64,000 nt of DNA. Source: Anaeramoeba flamelloides. Its lineage: Eukaryota; Metamonada; Anaeramoebidae. A program made the position numbers and the translations under genes. The stretch covers positions 5,394,001 to 5,458,000 of the forward strand of contig JANTQA010000048.1 of the NCBI GenBank assembly GCA_027625915.1. The letters run 5' to 3'. This document shows positions 11,977-23,000 of this stretch, piece after piece. Within the stretch, counting starts at the first letter, position 1. Every line of letters begins with the position of its first letter. The notes beneath the pieces were generated by a model, which was not told where the DNA came from, did no database searches, and saw nothing but the letters and a program-made list of their open reading frames with translations.

Positions 11977-13100
11977 ATTCTATTTTCCTATCTTCTTTTT
12001 CATCTTCCAGGTACTCCCACCCTGAGAAATTAGAATTTTAAGAGATTTTACATTTGCTGAGTATACTATATGATTTCAATATACTTCATTATTTCCCTTA
12101 AAAAAGTCGGAAAAAAAATATTTTATCATCTTAAAAAAAAAAAATTGAAGAAAAAAGGTTTAAATATATTTTTGTTTAAATTCTATTCACAACAAATGGC
12201 TGAATTTTTTTTTTGTTACTAAATAAAATTGAAAATTCACTTTTCATAAACATTTATTTTTACAAAAAGTTGGTTTCCTTTGTATTGAAGTAATTGTTTC
12301 ATTTACTAGTTTCAATCTTATATTATTTGCGTTTGGAATATATTTTATTTTTTTTACTAGTCAAAATGAAATTTTCATAAAAAAAATATTAATAAAATGG
12401 TATATTTTTCTAATGAGTTGTATTCAAAAATTAAATAAAAATAAACAGAATAAAAAGATACTTTTCAAAAAGTTTTAAAACTTAAATGTAACTTTTTTTT
12501 TTTTTTTTTTTTTTTTATTCTTATATATGTCCCTAATAAAATTAAGCACTATTTTTTTCTGATTAATATTTTTCGAAATCTAAGTTTATAACTTAATTCA
12601 ATTAACCACTGGGATAAATTTTTTTAGAATAAAAACACTCTCAACTTTTGAATATCTAAAATATTTTTTGAAATTAGTGTGCACGTTTTTTTTTTGTTTT
12701 GAAAAATTGGGGTTGAGAAAAGCTTGAAATCAAAGAATAAGTTAATATATTAAATTAGAATGGTTTTTCAGAGAGTTTATCTTTTTAGTTTAACTTTTTT
12801 TTAATTTTACCATTTGCAAATAAAAAAAACCTTTGAAGGCCAAAATAGTGCCTTTTGTGAAAAGAAAATTCCCATAATTTAGAATTTGTTTTTGTAAATG
12901 AGTTAAAACAAGAGAGTGTATCTAAAAATATACATAATTTCAAGTGTGAATTCAATGATTTTGTCAAAAAATGTTTTCAAGATAAAGTTAAATTGAAACT
13001 TTATTTATTTTATTTTTTCATTTTGTTTTTTTAATTGTATTAATCGAAGGTATTTGATCAGCTTTCCTTTTTTAGTGTTTTTTGGTTCGTAGGGACATAT
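11977..13100. other. Intergenic, no feature seen
   Basis: AT-rich spacer with a ~30-base T run at 12491-12517. No coding or repeat family recognised. Confidence 0.4.
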
Positions 13101-13114
13101 TAAAAAAACCTTCT

Positions 13115-13979
13115 ATATTTATTTATTTATTTATTTTTGAAGAGAGAGAATTCAACAAAATTACTCCTGTGTGCCAGAAACTCTAATCTTGATAAGAGGG
13201 TTTTTTATCCTAGCTATAATTTAGGCGAGATTATAACTCATAGGATATCTTTTCTTTAAAAAATGAAAAGAAAAATTTTTTTAAACCAAGACAAGAAAAA
13301 GAGAAAGAAAAGCAAGAAATGAAAGAGAGTGAAAAAATTAAGAAAAAAAAAAGTAAAAACTTGATTGAAAAGTTTTTTTGTACCCCAAGTATTGAGTGGG
13401 TTGGTGGTTGTTTCCTTTTTTGGTCGAATTTGTTTTGGATCGCCACCATAATTTGTTTTAATAAAGAGATCTAAATATTGGAACAACTATAGATCAAATG
13501 AAATAGGTTTCTTTATTAAATTTTGATTTAGAACTTTATAGATGGGTTGAATCTAAAAAGCTCTGGTTTTTAAGAATAAGTTTTGGTTTTTCCAAAATTT
13601 TCTTTTTTTTTATGTTTTTTTTTTTGTGTTTTTTTTTTTTTTGCAAGTTTCCCAAATCTTGTTTTCGCAAAATCCCAGAACAAGATACCGACTCGAAAGC
13701 AAAAACCCAGACCAGGTAGCGACTCGACAGATTATACGGAAAGTCCAATTCGGTTCACTTTAGTTGGCTTCAGTTCTCTACAGTTGCATAAGTCCAGCTC
13801 AATTCGTTTTAGATCTGATCATTAACAAGTTTGGTAAGGTTAGTTGTGATCAGGTCAACCAATTCTTATAATGATTTTTTATATTCCTTTTGCCTCCCAA
13901 ACACCTAAAAAAAACAAAAAGAGGAGGAACCCAAACAATTTAAAAAGGGAAATTTGGAAAAGATAAAAAGTATAAAAAA
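13115..13979 (-). mobile_element. 865-bp poly(A)-tailed retroelement, family R1, copy 1
   Basis: Matches 55221-56090 in reverse orientation over its full length. Its sense strand is the minus strand and ends in an ATAAATAAATAAAT-type tail at 13115-13135. It is flanked by near-identical 14-base duplications (TAAAAAAACCTTCT at 13101, TAAAAAAACTTTCT at 13980). An A-rich tail plus target duplication of this size points to LINE-type retrotransposition. The interior is unusually rich in G+C around 13680-13830 and repeats a GACTCGACAG-like motif. No long reading frame is present on the sense strand, so this is a non-autonomous element or long SINE; no pol III boxes were recognised. Confidence 0.75.
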
Positions 13980-14229
13980 TAAAAAAACTTTCTTTCTCAA
14001 AGGTAAAAAATTTGATCAAAAGAAAAGGTCATATATTTTTGGAGTTTAGTTTGATGTTTTAAAATAAAACTTCTAATAAAAGATTTTAAAATTCCTAAAA
14101 AAAAAATAACAATTACATTATTTCTGTATAGTAAGTCGTTTAAATGATATTCTAGATACTCTTCAACTATGATCTCCTATTAGAGATTAAATCCAAAAAT
14201 CATAGTTTCCACAATTATTAATTAATGGG

Positions 14230-14475
14230 AAAAAATAGACTATAATTGTTTACAATTAATTCATTCGATGTATTTCTTTTAATTTATTTTGAACAATTAA
14301 CTTTTCAATTTCATAGGAAGGACATACCCATAAAAAAGGATCAATATTTTCAATAATTTCCTTTTGTTTATATTTTAAACATAAAGGGAAAATTAATAAA
14401 AAATGATCCATATTTTCTAAAATTTCTTTACATTCGGATTTTAAAATATGAATTTAACATATCTTTCTATTAAAT
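14230..14475 (-). mobile_element. LINE 3'-region fragment (C-terminal domain of ORF2)
   Basis: The minus strand encodes ENIDPFLWVCPSYEIEKLI followed by VQNKLKEIHR, clearly related to the LINE end at 18344 (DIDHFLWVCPSYEKDRLI). Just before it, a related ENMDHFLLIFPL segment looks like a partial duplication. The flanking frame is broken by several stops, so this is a decayed fragment. It ends about 105 bases from the tRNA-like gene at 14580, with its 5' side facing that gene. Confidence 0.7.
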
Positions 14476-14579
14476 ATTAAGATCTATTTAAGAAATAACC
14501 AAGGTTTATAAATTTTAGTATTGGGTCAACTTGGTGAATAAATGAAATATCTTTACGTGAACAAATAAATAGATTTTTC

Positions 14580-14652
14580 GCTTCGTTGGTTTAATTCTAA
14601 AAGCGTGCCTCCACGAGGAGGTGAGATGCGGGTTCAAGTCCTGCGCGAAGCA
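14580..14652 (+). ncRNA. tRNA-like pol III gene with aberrant anticodon arm
   Basis: 72 nucleotides plus A73. The acceptor arms GCTTCGT/GCGAAGC pair over all 7 bp. The T arm is GCGGG-TTCAAGT-CCTGC. The A-box (TGGTTTAATTC) and B-box (GGTTCAAGTCC) are both present, and a T8 terminator follows at 14655. Conserved U8, A14, R15, Y48, T54, T55, C56, A58 and C61 are in place and the total length is canonical. However, positions 27-43 do not form a 5-bp stem with a 7-base loop. Instead GCCTCC-ACGA-GGAGGT makes a 6-bp stem with a 4-base loop, position 33 is C, and the D loop lacks G18G19. It is either a decayed tRNA (ACG falls at 34-36) or a tRNA-shaped RNA with another role. Confidence 0.6.
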
Positions 14653-14759
14653 AATTTTTTTTAAAAATTCCTACTTGAATGCAATTTTTAAACCTTACAT
14701 TCAAACTTTTTCTTGTCTTTAATTATTCAGACACATTTGTTAAAAGAAAAGTTGATCTT

Positions 14760-14775
14760 TTAAGGACTACGTTGG
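14760..14775 (+). repeat. Lone family C terminus
   Basis: TTAAGGACTACGTTGG is identical to the family C end over the first 14 bases, including the TTAA. No matching opposite end was found nearby, so this is a solo end or truncated copy. Confidence 0.45.
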
Positions 14776-17555
14776 CAGTTTCAACAATTTGTCTCAACAC
14801 CTTTTGATCCAATCTCATTTAAAAAGAGAACTCACAATCTTGGAAATATTTTCCAATTTGGATCAAAAAATCATTTTATGTCATTTTTTTTAAGAAAAAT
14901 TACAGAAAAAATTTTTCGATAGGTAAACTCGAACACCTTGCCAAAGGATCGTGAAAATGAAAAAAAAAAATAATCACGATTTTTTAACATTAAAAAAACT
15001 CTCAATAATAAACTTTAAAGCTAAATGATCATATTTTCAATGATTTTTGATCATTGGGTTAATTTGAATTATTACATTGTCTCCACAAACAATTAATCCG
15101 TCCCAACCCTAATGTATAAAATAATGAGACATAGAAATTGGCTATCTATTATAAAATTATGGTTGTATAGAAATAAAAAATTTTTCCATTTTTTCACTTT
15201 TTTAAAAGTTGCTTTTTTTCAACTTTTTGCAAAAATACAAAAAATAAAAAAAAATATAAGCAAGAAAGCAAAGCCTTGTTATGTTTGTGGAAGACGTACA
15301 AAAAATAGTTTGAAAAATAAACCTGAAAGGGTTTTTTTGGATTTACATGAAAACATAGTTTGATTCGAAAAAAATATACAATATATGCTTTACTCTTAAT
15401 AAAAGATTTTCTTTTTTTATATTGTATCATTCTTTTTTTTTTATGAATCTACTTTTTCAGTTTACACTCTTTTTTTTTTGTTGAATTTGAAGTTTTTTTA
15501 AGTGTTCCCAAATTACCATCCCAAAAGTTTTTGTCAGAGTCAAAAAAAATCAAAGAAAAGAATTAGAACTCTTTTTTAAAAAAGTAATTATTTATAAAAC
15601 AAATTGAGTTCTTTATAGAGCCAAGTTGGATGAATAGAAGTGAAAGAAGAAATATTCACTAGTTTTAAATTCTTTTTTCGTTTTTAAAAATGAGAATTAA
15701 TATTATTTTTGAGAAAATAATTAAATCACAAATTAATCAAAAAATTCTCATCCATTTAAGATCTTTTTTCAAAAAAAAATTTTTAAAAGTCACTTTTTTT
15801 GACAGAATTGTAAAAGTTTAAAAAAACATGAAATAAAAGTTCTAGCATTGAAAAAACACCTCTCTTTTCAATTTTAAACATATTTCAAGATAAGGATTCC
15901 TTATTTAGAAATTGGTCAAAAAAAAAATTAATAGAGACTAGTCCCTTAAGATAAGAAATCACAGAAAATATGGAAACTTGAAAGCGTTTTTTGATCATTG
16001 CTTTTAAATTGTAAAAATCTGAGATTAAAACAATTTTGGAAATTGAAGATCCACATTAATGTAAGTTTTTTTATTGATTTGTTTGTCAATTTCAAAGTAA
16101 TCAAAAAATAATAGATAACTTATTTTAATCTTCTATTATAAATTTTACAGTTTATGATGAGCTTTAATAACTCTTTTATGGTTTGTTGAACAAAATAAAA
16201 TTTCAGAATAGAAAATCAATTTGAGGTCTTATAAATTTTTCAAGGTATTTCTGGAACTTCTGTATCGATTATTACAAAGGTTTTGTGATTTTGGCCTATT
16301 TTTTTTTAATTCTTTTTGTTTTTCCTTGAATTAAATCTCCCCAATATGACTAAGAGAAGATTGTCTCCTCGAATTTATTTTTGAACAACATGATCCATGT
16401 TAAACAGATAAAATATTAGGTTTCCGGTCTTTTTTTACTAAAGTTTTTTTTGTTTGGATCGTTTCTTTTAGAATCCAATTTGTTGTGTAAAGGAATTGGG
16501 TTGAGGTTACCTGGGAAAGGTTTGGTGAGATTTTGCATGAATGGATCTTTTGGAAATTAAATTTGCAAAAATTAGTTATTTTTCTTTTGTTTTTAAAAAA
16601 TAAATTTCAAAGTCTTTGAATATCTTGAGAAAAAATGATCTTTATAATTTTGGGAATTGCGAATTTTGGGGGATTCAATACAATACTAAATCAATTACCA
16701 TACCATTTCATCTAAAAAATTTCTTTTTTTTCAAAGAACAAATACCCCTCCACGACAAGAATAGCACAAACCAAACAAATACTTTTAAGACTTTTTCGAA
16801 CTTTCAGGCTGACAGTCTGCAAGATTTCAGTCTCTGATATTCTTTCATATTGTTTCAAATTTCAAATATTTGGTACAAACTTTTGTAAGCCAAAAAAAGG
16901 GATAAAAATAATAATTAACAAAACATAACATTTTGAATTTAATTGAAATTTTTGAAAGTTATCTAAAAGAAAAATATTTGTAAACTTTCAATAACCTGAA
17001 ACTCTTTTTATGAAAACCAAAAATTGGAAAGTTGTTTAAATTACATGTTTTTAAAAGTATAACTTGTAAAAACTTTTAAATTGAAAGTTGTTGCATTGTG
17101 ATCTTCTAACAACTTTCCAAATTTGGAACTATTTCAAAAAAAAAAAGTGTTGCTAAGGAAAAAAAGTGACTACAATTTTTGTGCTATTCTTGTCGTGTCA
17201 TCCAAAATTGTCAATTTTCTCCATTTTGACCTTTTGGTCATTTTTTAAAACCTTCTCATCTTAACTCACACACCAGAAAATAACACTAGTTAACCCCCAA
17301 CAATTCAAAAGGGTTTTCAATTTACACCTGGAAAGAAATTTTCTCGAAAAGCTGTTTTTTCCGATCATTCTTTTTCATTTTGAGATACGATACCCAAAAA
17401 TTCTGCCTTTTTCTGAAAAAAAATTCATTTTTTCTACTTAGATCTCACTAAATAAATATTTGTGAGAATTATCAATCACCAAATACTCTTTAAAACACAC
17501 CAAACAACAAATTTTCAATTGCCGACGTAGTCGTTAAATGGAATCTATCAATTAT
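14776..17555. other. Intergenic, no gene recognised
   Basis: A short open frame at 15112-15363 contains CYVCGRR, but it is AT-driven and has no homologue I recognise. The rest is AT-rich spacer with T/A homopolymers. Confidence 0.35.
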
Positions 17556-18322
17556 TACCGAAAATACTCAAAAATCGAAAATACCCGAAAATTTTTTAAC
17601 CACATAAAAACACTTTTTGAACAACTTCAAAGAAACACTAGTGCCAATATACTCAGTTTAAAGGTAAATTTCGAATTTTAATTTGGAAAAAAAAGTTTTT
17701 TCTGAAAATATCAAAATTCAAAAAAATTTAAATTTGATGGAAAGTTATTCAACCCATTTTGTGTGAAAGGGATTGGTATCTGTAGACAACTGTAATAAGT
17801 CTGATCATTTCGAAATGGTATTAACTAAATGAGAGAAAATGTACTTGCTAAGTAAAATTTCTAATTCTGTATCATTACCCATAATTTTGTAATCATAAAT
17901 ACAATCCAAAAATAACCAAGTAAAACCTAATAGTACAACACATACACATACCGTACACAAGGTGAATCAAGCCAAACTTTATTTAACTTCCCATTCCATA
18001 AAAGGAACTGGCTTAACCAAAACATACTAACACACCCCATACCAAACCTAACACAGCCCATACCAATACCCTGACATACCAATACACTGACCCAAAAAAG
18101 TACCAGCAATTACTCAAATATACTCAAAAAAGTACCAAAACCTCTTTAGAGTAGTTTAAAGTAGAAAATTCAAAAAAAAAATATTTTGGCGGAAAGTAAA
18201 ATTGCTATTTTATCATTAAACTGAGTATATTGGCACCAGAGTTTATTTGAAGTTGTTCAAAAAGTGTTTTTATGTGGTTAAAAAATATTACGGGTATTTT
18301 CGATTTTTGAGTATTTTCGGTA
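17556..18322. mobile_element. 767-bp element with ~105-bp terminal inverted repeats, family I
   Basis: The left end TACCGAAAATACTCAAAAAT and the right end, its inverse (ATTTTTGAGTATTTTCGGTA), continue to pair for about 105 bases up to ...CAATATACTCAGTTTAA with only a handful of mismatches, so the copy is comparatively young. TA sits at both outer edges. The interior at 17930-18140 is much richer in C and A on the plus strand than its surroundings (CATACC- and CCAATAC-like degenerate repeats), as if it were a different sequence captured between the arms. No transposase frame is present. Confidence 0.75.
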
Positions 18323-18343
18323 ATATTTCAAACACCCTTTTAA

Positions 18344-18655
18344 ATGTATTCTTTAAATTATTTTATTTTGAATAATAGATTTTTCAAGATCAACAAAGAT
18401 TTAAATCTAAACCAAGACATTTTTGATATTGATCATTTTTTATGGGTCTGTCCTTCATATGAAAAAGATAGATTAATATTTTATAACAAATTAAAAAAAA
18501 TAAATCTTAATGAACTAATTTCAAATCAAGACAGTTTGAAACTATTTTCATTAATTAATAATCGTGAAATCTATGATTTTACGCTTAAATCCCTGAAAGG
18601 GAATTTAAGTCTAAGGGTAACTAGAGTGTAATCTACACTTCTTCAATAATAAAAA
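18344..18655 (+). mobile_element. 5'-truncated non-LTR retrotransposon (LINE), 3' end
   Basis: An open frame of 95 codons ending at 18631 encodes the C-terminal region of a LINE ORF2, with the DIDHFLWVCPSYEKDR signature (the HxxxxC part of the terminal zinc-knuckle-like motif). About 20 bases of 3' UTR end in TTCAATAATAAAAAAAAAA. The frame is uninterrupted here, so this is the best-preserved piece of the family in the window. It begins just right of the inverted-repeat element ending at 18322, suggesting nested or adjacent insertion. Related pieces lie at 14230-14475 and 24740-26330, and the tail is shared with the elements at 1-495 and 24165-24735. Confidence 0.8.
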
Positions 18656-18659
18656 AAAA

Positions 18660-20099
18660 AAAATAAATAAAATGTTTTTTTTTTCTTTATTTTGAATTTT
18701 TTTTTTTTTTTTTTTTGGTGGGAGTGTGGGCGAGTGTCTTCAGGTAGCAGATTTCCTTAGAGTACTGTCAGTGGCGCTAAAGTGTTTTGGTTTTTTTAAT
18801 TTCTGAAATCAAATTAAAATTTAAGATATATTCTTGTGATTTCAAAAAGTCAAAAAAACCTAATAGCAGTTTTCTTGGGTTAAAAAGAATTGAATAAAAT
18901 CAAATATTTTACACAATTCTTACAAATTCTAAAAAACACAATTCCGTTTGTCCTGAATATAATAAAAAGAAAAAGAAAAAAAAAAAAGTAAATTAAATGA
19001 TTTTGAATATTTTTACAAATTCTGAAAAAGCTAAAGGTGTTTTTATTGTAGTTTTATGTTTTATTGTCAAAATCTACTGATTTTCTAAATAAAAAGACAA
19101 TTAAGTAAATTCAAATATGGATTTTTTTAATTCAAGATTTAAAAAAAAAAAACTAAACAATTCCTTTCTCAAAGTTTTCTTTTTTATTCCTCGATTTTAT
19201 GCGCTTATCTATAAATACGAAATTTCCGTAAACTTAATAAAATTTTCAATTATGGTATTACAACAATTCTTATATTTATGATTATAAATTTCTTTTTTTA
19301 TTCAATTAACAATTTTGAATTACATTGGAATTTATTATATGTTCTTGAAAATAATACTTATATTTTTTCAAAATAATAACAGATATTTTTTTTAATGTTT
19401 TTTCAAATTTAATTCATTTTATTAACTGAAATTACTATCTTTTTATATTTAAATTCTGTACTCAGTATCAGAGTTTTTGCATTTCTATTTATTTTACATT
19501 GTTTAATAATAATTGAATTTGTTCAAGAATTTATTACATTTATAATTATTATTTTATAATTATCTATTTCTAACCATATGTCAATTGACTTATGATAAAA
19601 GATTTGAGTAATCTAATTTTTAATCTATTATACCGATAATTGTTAATAAATAAACTTTTGTAATTATTCTATGTATCTTTAATTTTTTTAAATTCTAAAC
19701 TGTGTGTGATCAATTTTATTTATTCTACTTTTTGCAGAAAAGTGAAATTTTTCTGGTTCAACAATTGAAAAAAAAATGATTCTCAGACTGTTTGAAGGAG
19801 TTTATAAAAAATACCAGACCAATCGTTTTTTAAACTTATTTATTTATGATTTTTCACTTTTGTTGTATTTTACTTTTTGAGTAAAAGGAGAAACCAACTA
19901 ATTTCCATACTTTCCATAAAATTGTTTATAACTATAAGTTTTTCACACCTAACAAATTCTTCTCTTTCTATTTTTAAAGAAATATACAGAGACTATAAAA
20001 TATAGGACGTTGGTTTTTTGAAAAGTGAGGATTCTATTTTTAATTTGAATAAATTGAAAAAGTGGGCTTTTTTATTTTTTCGTTTTTTATTTTTTTTCA
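18660..20099. other. Intergenic upstream of the TBC gene
   Basis: Contains T runs, a GTGGGAGTGTGGGCGAGTG stretch at 18718-18736, hairpin family P copy 2, and otherwise featureless AT-rich DNA. The last 60 bases before the TBC start are T-rich. Confidence 0.4.
18867..18939. repeat. Palindromic hairpin repeat, family P, copy 2
   Basis: Arms CAGTTTTCTTGGG...AAAAGAATTGAATAAAAT and ATTTTACACAATTCTT...TAAAAAACAC form the same ~73-base foldback as at 5902, with more mismatches. Confidence 0.55.
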
Positions 20100-23000
20100 A
20101 TGGAAGAATATCATAGAACTTTTAATTCAAAATACAATCTCAGTGATCTTCGCCAAAGAATTCAGCAAGCAGAATTCAAAAGAACAAAAATCCGATCAAT
20201 ACTTTGGCGTGTTTGTCTTGGATGCTTAACAAAAAATGCCCATCCTGACGAATTTTATAGAGCCACACAGACAAGTAGAGATCATTATATTAGGCTTTTG
20301 AAAGCTTATCAATCTTCGCTTGCATTAATTACTTTTGACACATCCTCTTTGTCAATTTCAAAAAACAATAAGGAAAAAGAACAAAAAGAAAAAACAGTAT
20401 CAATTGAAAAAAAAAAAGAAAAAGAAAAAGAAAAAGGAAAAGAAAAAGGAAAAGGAAAAGAAAAAGAAAAAGAAAAAGAAAAAGGAAAAGAAAAAGAAAA
20501 AGAAAAAGAAAAAGATACAAAAGATCTCCAATTAATAAAAACCATCACACTCAACGTTGATCGTACGTTTCCAAATGAAGAATTTTTTTCTTCAAAACTT
20601 ATCAAAATTCAAATGGCGAATATCTTGTTTATTTATTCGAAAGAAAATCCAATTTTAGGTTATAAGCAAGGAATGAGTGAATTGTTAGCACCTGTTATAT
20701 ACCTCACACATAAAGAATATAAAAAAAGGTTTGCGACAAGCTCTTTTTTCTTTTTTCTTTTTTTTTATTTGTCATATTAAAGACGACATAATTTTGTAAT
20801 TTCAATACAAGATAAAAATTACAAAAGAATTTCTCCATCTCAATTGGATCTCTTATTGTTGATTCTTTTGATTAACTAAAATACCTTTTATCTGTTCCTT
20901 CTTTAACACGAAAGCAAGCTCAATAAAACATAATAATACAATAAAAAGGAAAAAAAAAAAAAAAACTTTTCAACTATTTCTGGGATAACCATTGAAGTTT
21001 AAGTTGCTGTAATTTTCCAATGAACAAAACAAAAAAACTTTATTTTAATTCCCAACTATTTTAAAAGGATCATAGAAAATACACCAAAGATCTGTACAAT
21101 TCGATTAAAAATGAAAATAGTTTTTTTCTTTTATTTCGCTCTTCCTTCTTTTTTAATGTACCTTTCGGAAACAATTCAATTTTTACGAATTTGAAAACAA
21201 AAGTTCAACTAATTTTATTGTGGCACTATCCAAATTTGAGTTTCGGTTCAGATCGGTTTTACTATCTGTTGCAAAATAAATGGAACAAAATTTTCATTCA
21301 GCTTTCCAAAAAAAGATTTTACAATCAAGCAACATTTCAAATTTTTCATACTCTTAAAATCAGTTTAAATGATAAATTTACCTTTGAGAATTGGGAACTT
21401 TTGATAATTTATTTTAATTCTTGGGATGTGATTTTATGGAAAGTTGATTTAAAATTTTGATCTTTTTATTTTACAATTAACAGTATGTCAACTTCATATT
21501 TATTGACTTTAAAAAATGTAAAGTCGATAGAAATTGTTCAAATTTATGCGGTTTTTTCTACAAATTTTTTCTATTTGAAGCTTAAACAATCATGGCTCAT
21601 CTTTTAAATTTGTCTTTAAAGGTTGTTTTAAATGTTCTCGAATATACCTGAAAATCGAAAAATTTTAAGATTGATTAGTGAACTTTTATTCTTCCATTCT
21701 CTTTATTAATAAAGTCTTTATTTGATAAAATTTTCAAAATTAAATTCAATCAGTATAATTTAAATTATTTTAGCTAATAGATTTCCTGTGCGTTTTGTGT
21801 TGTAGGGACACATAACTATAAATTTCAAATACTAAATCTATTTGTATTCAGAGATAAACATGATTTTTTAAAATCTTATTTTCTTCATTAAATTGTGACT
21901 AATTGAAACATTTTAACTTTTTTTTTTTTTTGAAATTTAATTTAAAAAAATAAGAACAAAATGAATTAAAATTTATTTAAATTTTGATTTAGTATTAGAA
22001 ATTTATAGTTATGTGCCCCTACAACACAAAACGCAAAGGAAATCTATTAGCTAAAATAAATGCATTCCCAATTTAATTACATGTCAGAAAAAAAAATAAA
22101 ATTCTTAATTACTGATAAGTGACTATTTTCATATTGGGTATCATTTTCAAAATTTCTTCAAACTTTTTTTTGAATTTTAAAAATTCAAGAAACCCTTAAA
22201 ATTCAATCATCCAACATCGTTTTAAAACAAAATTCATATTAATAAAAGTAATTAAAAAAAAAAAAAATTCAACAATCTAAACTATTTTTCAAAACTGTTT
22301 ACTCGCTTTATAATTTTATTGGAAGTGGTTTTAAGGAATTTATCACATGTTCTTATCCAAACTAATTTTCAATTCTGAAATTAAAAACATTTTTTCTAAT
22401 TTCCTCAAATTATTGTTTTTCTTTTTCTTTTTCTTTTTCTTTCTAATTATTATTTTCTTTTTTTTTTTTTAATACTTATTCTTTTTCTTTTTGTTTTGTT
22501 TTCTTTTTTTGAAGTAAGTTGAGTTGAAAAAAAAAATAATAACTTTGAAAATGCCAATAAACATAAAGAAAATTGAGGCTATGAAATGTCTCTATAAAAT
22601 GTATTTATTTATGATCAAAAAATCTTCTTCTTAACCTTTTTCCATTGAAATTTCAGTAATAAAAAATTTTGAATGCTCATTTCTAAAATTTTAATTCACT
22701 TTTTTTGGATTTTTGATTTTATCCAAAAATTTTGACTCACACAAAATAAGATATTACAAAAAAAAAAATGTTTTTTATTTAATAACAACTAATTATCAAA
22801 TCTGATTAATAAATCAATTTTGTATTATTATAAACATATAAAATCCTGATATTTTAAAAAAAAATATCATTTTTGAATTTTGCTCAAAATATTCCTTTCA
22901 TCAATTATTTAATTTTAGCATTATCAGTTTCGTTATAATTAATCCAATTACTGTTTATATTTTCACAATAGGTCGACTTGTACAAATTAATTTTTTTCAT

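Noticed and set aside
13583-13825. ORF containing SFPNLVFAKSQ, similar to one at 55383-55607
   Set aside because: Similarity follows from the two R1 copies sharing DNA. The frame lies antisense to the element and is not otherwise supported.
13115-13979. R1 element as a solo LTR
   Set aside because: A TGGTGGCGATCC motif after an AATAAA-rich part looked like an LTR end plus primer-binding site. The A-rich 3' tail and 14-16-bp target duplications in both copies fit LINE-type insertion instead, and no LTR-element proteins are present.
15112-15363. ORF with CYVCGRR motif
   Set aside because: One Cys pair in an AT-driven Lys/Phe-rich frame is not enough; no start context, splice partners or family were recognised.
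20309-20605. Minus-strand and frame-shifted ORFs opposite the TBC Lys-Glu repeat
   Set aside because: They are Phe/Ser/Leu or Lys-only shadows of the GAAAAAGAAAAA repeat.
21191-21460. 89-codon ORF in the TBC intron
   Set aside because: The peptide recurs in other places only because it lies across a family G inverted-repeat element; there is no independent coding evidence.
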